Below are positions 34,128 through 37,079 of a stretch of DNA of 37,079 nucleotides, piece by piece. A model generated the notes under the pieces. The model ran no database searches. It was given only the letters and a program-made list of their open reading frames with translations, and was not told the origin of the DNA. The translations under genes and the position numbers were made by a program. The stretch is from CACIIZ01 sp045565285 (GTDB lineage: Bacteria > Pseudomonadota > Alphaproteobacteria > Rhodobacterales > Rhodobacteraceae): contig JBJLFR010000030.1 of NCBI GenBank assembly GCA_045565285.1, positions 1-37,079 of the forward strand. Direction: 5' to 3'. Every line of letters begins with the position of its first letter. The stretch's first letter is position 1.

Positions 34128-34202
34128 TGGTGCTGCCGGAGAGATTTGAACTCTCGGCCTCTCCCTTACCAAGGGAGTGCTCTACCCCTGAGCTACGGCA
34201 GC
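34128..34202 (-). tRNA. tRNA-Thr (anticodon GGT)
   Basis: A 75-base cloverleaf on the reverse strand: acceptor GCTGCCG/CGGCAGC, D stem GCTC/GAGC, anticodon stem CTCCC/GGGAG around TTGGTAA (anticodon GGT), T stem GAGAG/CTCTC around TTCAAAT, discriminator A and an encoded CCA. All stems pair perfectly. GGT reads ACC and ACT threonine codons. Confidence 0.97.
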
Positions 34203-34401
34203 AAATAATGATTTATTTACCTTATTATGAAAATTTTAAATTTATGCAATTTAAATATTAAAAAATGAAGTAATTAAATTGTTAGTTTTAAAATTAAAAT
34301 TTATACTTTCAAATTTATATTTAGTTCTTTAAGTATCTAATAATAATTTCAATAGTTATAAATATAACAATCAAAAAACTATAAAAGTAATTGATTTATC
34401 A

Positions 34402-34545
34402 ATGCAATCAAAAACTAACATTGCTGAAAAAAAGAAAAGAGAAAGAGAATTGAAATTAAAACAACAAATGAGGAATAATTTATTAAAAAGAAAAGAGCAA
34501 AAAAGAATGAAAAAATCTTTAAAGGATAAAAAAAATCAAAAATGA
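34402..34545 (+). CDS. Small lysine-rich protein upstream of murA
   Basis: A 47-residue frame, MQSKTNIAEKKKRERELKLK followed by QQMRNNLLKRKEQKR and a KKSLKDKKNQK tail; about half of the residues are Lys or Arg. It would form a single charged helix. It ends 15 bases before murA, which supports real translation in the murA unit, but A-rich DNA also favours such frames and no clear ribosome-binding site is seen. Function unknown. Confidence 0.45.
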   Translation: MQSKTNIAEKKKRERELKLKQQMRNNLLKRKEQKRMKKSLKDKKNQK

Positions 34546-34560
34546 AGCGTGTTAATTTAA

Positions 34561-35823
34561 ATGGATAAAATCTGTATACAAGGTCAAAAAGAGTTACATG
34601 GAGAAATTCGTCTTTCAGGTGCTAAAAATGCATGTTTGACCTTGATGCCTCTTTCAATATTATCATCAGAAACTTTGAAGTTATCTAATGTTCCAAATCT
34701 TTCTGATATTAAAACAATGAAAACATTATTAGAGTCTTTGGGTTGCACTATACAAAGTAGTTCCATAAATAATTCTTTAGAATTATCAACAACCAAAATA
34801 ACAAATCATATTGCTGATTATGATATTGTAAGAAAAATGAGAGCTTCCATATTAGTTCTAGGACCACTTTTAGCAAGAGAGGGTAAAGCTAGTGTTTCAT
34901 TGCCGGGAGGATGTGCAATAGGTGCGAGACCTATTGATCTGCATCTTTATGGATTAGAAAAGTTAGGGGCAAAACTAAAATTAAAAGATGGTTATATTAA
35001 AGCTAATGTCAGTGGTCGTTTAAAAGGAGCCAAAATTAAATTTCCTTTTGCTTCTGTTGGTGCAACAGAGAATATTATTATGGCGGCCTCTTTAGCAAAA
35101 GGAACAACCATAATAAAAAATGCGGCTAGAGAACCTGAAATTATTGACCTTTGTAATTGTATAATATCAATGGGTGGCAAAATTGATGGCATAGGTGCCT
35201 CGACAATAATAGTTGAAGGAGTGGATAATCTAAAAAGTACTAGTCATGAGGTGTTGGGTGACAGGATAGAAATGGGAACATTTATGCTAGCTCCAGCAAT
35301 TGCGGGAGGAGAGATAAAAATAAAAGGTTGTAATACTAATTATTTAAACTCTTTTATTGAAAAATTAGTGGAAACCGGCGTTGATATTAAAAAAGGAACA
35401 AATGAAATAACAGTCATAAGAAATTCAGATTTTTTGAAACCAATTAACGTAGTTACAGAACCTTACCCTGGTTTTCCAACAGACCTTCAAGCACAAATGA
35501 TGGCATTAACTTGTTTTGCTCAAGGAATTTCTACATTTGAAGAAAAGATATTTGAAAATAGATTTATGCATGCTCCTGAATTAATTAGAATGGGGGCTAA
35601 TATTGAAGTTCAAGGTGGTGTAGCTAAAGTTACTGGGGTTAAGAAGCTTAAAGGTGCTCCGGTGATGGCAACAGATTTGAGAGCGTCAGTAAGCTTAATT
35701 CTTGCAGGACTAGCTTCTTCAGGAGAAACATCCATAAGTCGTGTTTACCATCTTGACAGAGGGTATGAAAATATAGAAAAAAAGCTTTCAGACTGTGGTG
35801 CTAATATAAAAAGAATTAAATAA
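34561..35823 (+). CDS. murA: UDP-N-acetylglucosamine 1-carboxyvinyltransferase (MurA)
   Basis: First committed enzyme of peptidoglycan synthesis, transferring enolpyruvate from PEP to UDP-GlcNAc in the cytoplasm. The 420-residue protein has K22-N23 in GAKNA, the catalytic cysteine C118 in PGGCAIGARPIDLH and the RASVSLILAGLAS region near the C-terminus. The catalytic Cys is retained, so fosfomycin sensitivity would be expected from this residue. It is followed 7 bases later by a DUF2948 gene and then hisD, an order common in Alphaproteobacteria. Confidence 0.97.
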   Translation: MDKICIQGQKELHGEIRLSGAKNACLTLMPLSILSSETLKLSNVPNLSDIKTMKTLLESLGCTIQSSSINNSLELSTTKITNHIADYDIVRKMRASILVLGPLLAREGKASVSLPGGCAIGARPIDLHLYGLEKLGAKLKLKDGYIKANVSGRLKGAKIKFPFASVGATENIIMAASLAKGTTIIKNAAREPEIIDLCNCIISMGGKIDGIGASTIIVEGVDNLKSTSHEVLGDRIEMGTFMLAPAIAGGEIKIKGCNTNYLNSFIEKLVETGVDIKKGTNEITVIRNSDFLKPINVVTEPYPGFPTDLQAQMMALTCFAQGISTFEEKIFENRFMHAPELIRMGANIEVQGGVAKVTGVKKLKGAPVMATDLRASVSLILAGLASSGETSISRVYHLDRGYENIEKKLSDCGANIKRIK

Positions 35824-35830
35824 GTAAATA

Positions 35831-36319
35831 ATGGTAAATTATAATAAAAAAAAATATAGAAAACTTAATCTTGCTGCAGCAAATGAAGATGATCTAGTTA
35901 TATTTTCTACATTATGCCAAGATAGTATTATTAAGATTTCGAATATTAAATGGGCTAAGAATTCAAAACGTTTTAATATATTATTAACGAGGTTTTGTTG
36001 GGAAATAAACGATTTATCAAAAAAAAAAGATACTTGTTTTAAAAGAGTGAATTCAATTATGATGTTTGATAATGTGTTATCAGTTAAATCAAAAGGTATT
36101 CAACAAAACAGATCTAATATGATTACTTCATTTTTAACATTAGACTATAAATTCCTTTCTTTTGAAAAACAATCTATTGATTTAATATTTTCTGGTGATG
36201 CACAAATTACCTTGGACATTGAATGTATTGAAGCTTTTCTTAAGGATGTTTCAGAGCCATTTGAAAGTACTTCATCAAAACTACCAAATCATAAGAATGA
36301 TTATAAAAAGTCAAACTGA
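35831..36319 (+). CDS. DUF2948 family protein
   Basis: A 162-residue alphaproteobacterial protein of unknown function. Recognisable segments are LNLAAANEDDLVIFSTLCQD, then IKWAKNSKRFNILLTRFCWE, the region RVNSIMMFDNVLSVKSKGI, and LDIECIEAFLKDV near the C-terminus, which match the DUF2948 pattern. The position between murA and hisD is the usual one for the family and is the strongest taxonomic clue in the window. No membrane segments. Confidence 0.85.
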   Translation: MVNYNKKKYRKLNLAAANEDDLVIFSTLCQDSIIKISNIKWAKNSKRFNILLTRFCWEINDLSKKKDTCFKRVNSIMMFDNVLSVKSKGIQQNRSNMITSFLTLDYKFLSFEKQSIDLIFSGDAQITLDIECIEAFLKDVSEPFESTSSKLPNHKNDYKKSN

Positions 36320-36352
36320 TCTCAAATTATTATCTTTAAGGTTCTATTCAAT

Positions 36353-37079
36353 ATGTCTAGTTTAATTCTCGAATGTAAAATTGAAATTGATAAATGGCTA
36401 AGCCAATTTATAAGTTCTTCTCAAGACATATTTGAAAATTATGACTCTTTAGTAGACGATATTATAAAAAATGTAAAAGAAAATGGAGATGAAGCAATAA
36501 TAAGTTTAACGAATAAGTTTGATAATTTTAAATTAACAAAGGATTCCTTCTTTTTTTGTGATGAAGAGATAGATGCTGCTGCAACTAAAATCTTAAAAAA
36601 AGAAAAGGAAGCTTTAGAATTAGCTGCTTCCCGAATTAAAAAATATCATATTAAACAACTCCCAAATAATAAATTTTGGAAAGATGATATGGGTGTTGAA
36701 TTAGGTTATAGATGGAATCCGATCACATCTATAGGTATTTATGTTCCAGGTGGATTAGCATCATATCCTTCTAGTGTTTTAATGAATGCTATTCCTGCCA
36801 AAGTAGCAGGTGTTAAAAAAATTACTATGGTTACTCCAACTCCATTTGGAAAAATAAACCCTCTAGTTTTATATGCTGCAAAAATTTCAGGAGTTGATAA
36901 AATTATTAAAATAGGAGGTGCTCAGGCAATTGCAGCGCTAGCTTATGGTACAGAAACTATAGAAGCTGTAGACAAAATAGTAGGTCCTGGTAATTCTTTT
37001 GTAGCATCTGCAAAAAGAAAAGTTTTTGGTCAAGTAGGCATCGATTCTGTTGCAGGTCCTTCAGAGGTGCTAATTATTG
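36353..37079 (+). CDS. hisD: Histidinol dehydrogenase (HisD), 3' end cut by window edge
   Basis: Zinc enzyme catalysing the last two steps of histidine synthesis, histidinol to histidine. The first 242 codons are present. They contain NPITSIGIYVPGGLASYPSS (near 121-140), GGAQAIAALAYGTE (near 187-200), DKIVGPGN (near 207-214) and GIDSVAGPSEVLII at the edge, all strong HisD signatures. About 190 residues, including the catalytic His pair, should lie beyond the window. AAGG is about 13 bases before the ATG. Probably part of the murA-DUF2948-hisD transcript. Confidence 0.96.
   Translation, partial: MSSLILECKIEIDKWLSQFISSSQDIFENYDSLVDDIIKNVKENGDEAIISLTNKFDNFKLTKDSFFFCDEEIDAAATKILKKEKEALELAASRIKKYHIKQLPNNKFWKDDMGVELGYRWNPITSIGIYVPGGLASYPSSVLMNAIPAKVAGVKKITMVTPTPFGKINPLVLYAAKISGVDKIIKIGGAQAIAALAYGTETIEAVDKIVGPGNSFVASAKRKVFGQVGIDSVAGPSEVLII

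Noticed and set aside
34128..34202. tRNA-Thr as an integration site for a mobile element
   Set aside because: No integrase, no repeated copy of the tRNA 3' end and only ordinary chromosomal genes on both sides.
1..37079. CRISPR array, prophage, transposon or secondary-metabolite cluster
   Set aside because: No spaced direct repeats, phage structural genes, transposases, or assembly-line synthases were seen on either strand.

Overview
The window is about 37 kb of AT-rich, gene-dense DNA with short gaps and many 4-base stop/start overlaps. I see no insertion sequence, integrase, phage gene or CRISPR array. The murA-DUF2948-hisD order, a FutA-type iron transporter, HemP and a DsbA/FrnE-like thioredoxin point to a streamlined marine alphaproteobacterium. 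HIMB59/AEGEAN-169-like or SAR116-like lineages would fit, but this is inference from gene content and base composition only.

Layout. 1-4151: otsB and a 3'-truncated otsA on the minus strand, divergent from galU and a phosphoglucomutase/phosphomannomutase; together these cover the steps from hexose phosphate to trehalose. 4248-7713: a complete manganese/zinc-type ABC importer (sitABCD-like). 7793-15920: a divergent pair of operons. The minus-strand operon is methylthioribose kinase, methylthioribose-1-phosphate isomerase and a fused class II aldolase/short-chain dehydrogenase. The plus-strand operon is a complete ribose-type ABC importer closed by a strong terminator. It reads as uptake and cleavage of a 5-substituted ribose (5-methylthioribose or 5-deoxyribose). 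16011-18778: an FMN split-barrel protein, a YedK-type peptidase, an agmatinase-family ureohydrolase and a DsbA-family protein. 18955-22330: iron region with hemP, a small secreted protein, an Fe(III)-binding protein and its permease, with no ATPase beside them.

22350-29477: a C1/sulfur block. The minus-strand operon is an SBP56/methanethiol oxidase homologue, a plant-type [2Fe-2S] ferredoxin and an amidinotransferase/dimethylargininase-like enzyme. It diverges from the glutathione-dependent formaldehyde pathway genes adhC and fghA, which converge on katG. Known methanethiol oxidase chemistry releases formaldehyde, sulfide and H2O2, and the neighbours can remove the first and last of these. 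29820-37079: an ABC exporter, an acyl-CoA synthetase, three very small genes, tRNA-Thr(GGT), murA, DUF2948 and the start of hisD.

Five single-base indels in homopolymer runs between 16.8 and 24.5 kb break four otherwise well-conserved genes, and a sixth probable one sits at the start of the sugar ABC ATPase (12.3 kb). The pattern looks more like read or assembly error than gene decay. I annotate those genes at full length and state each break.
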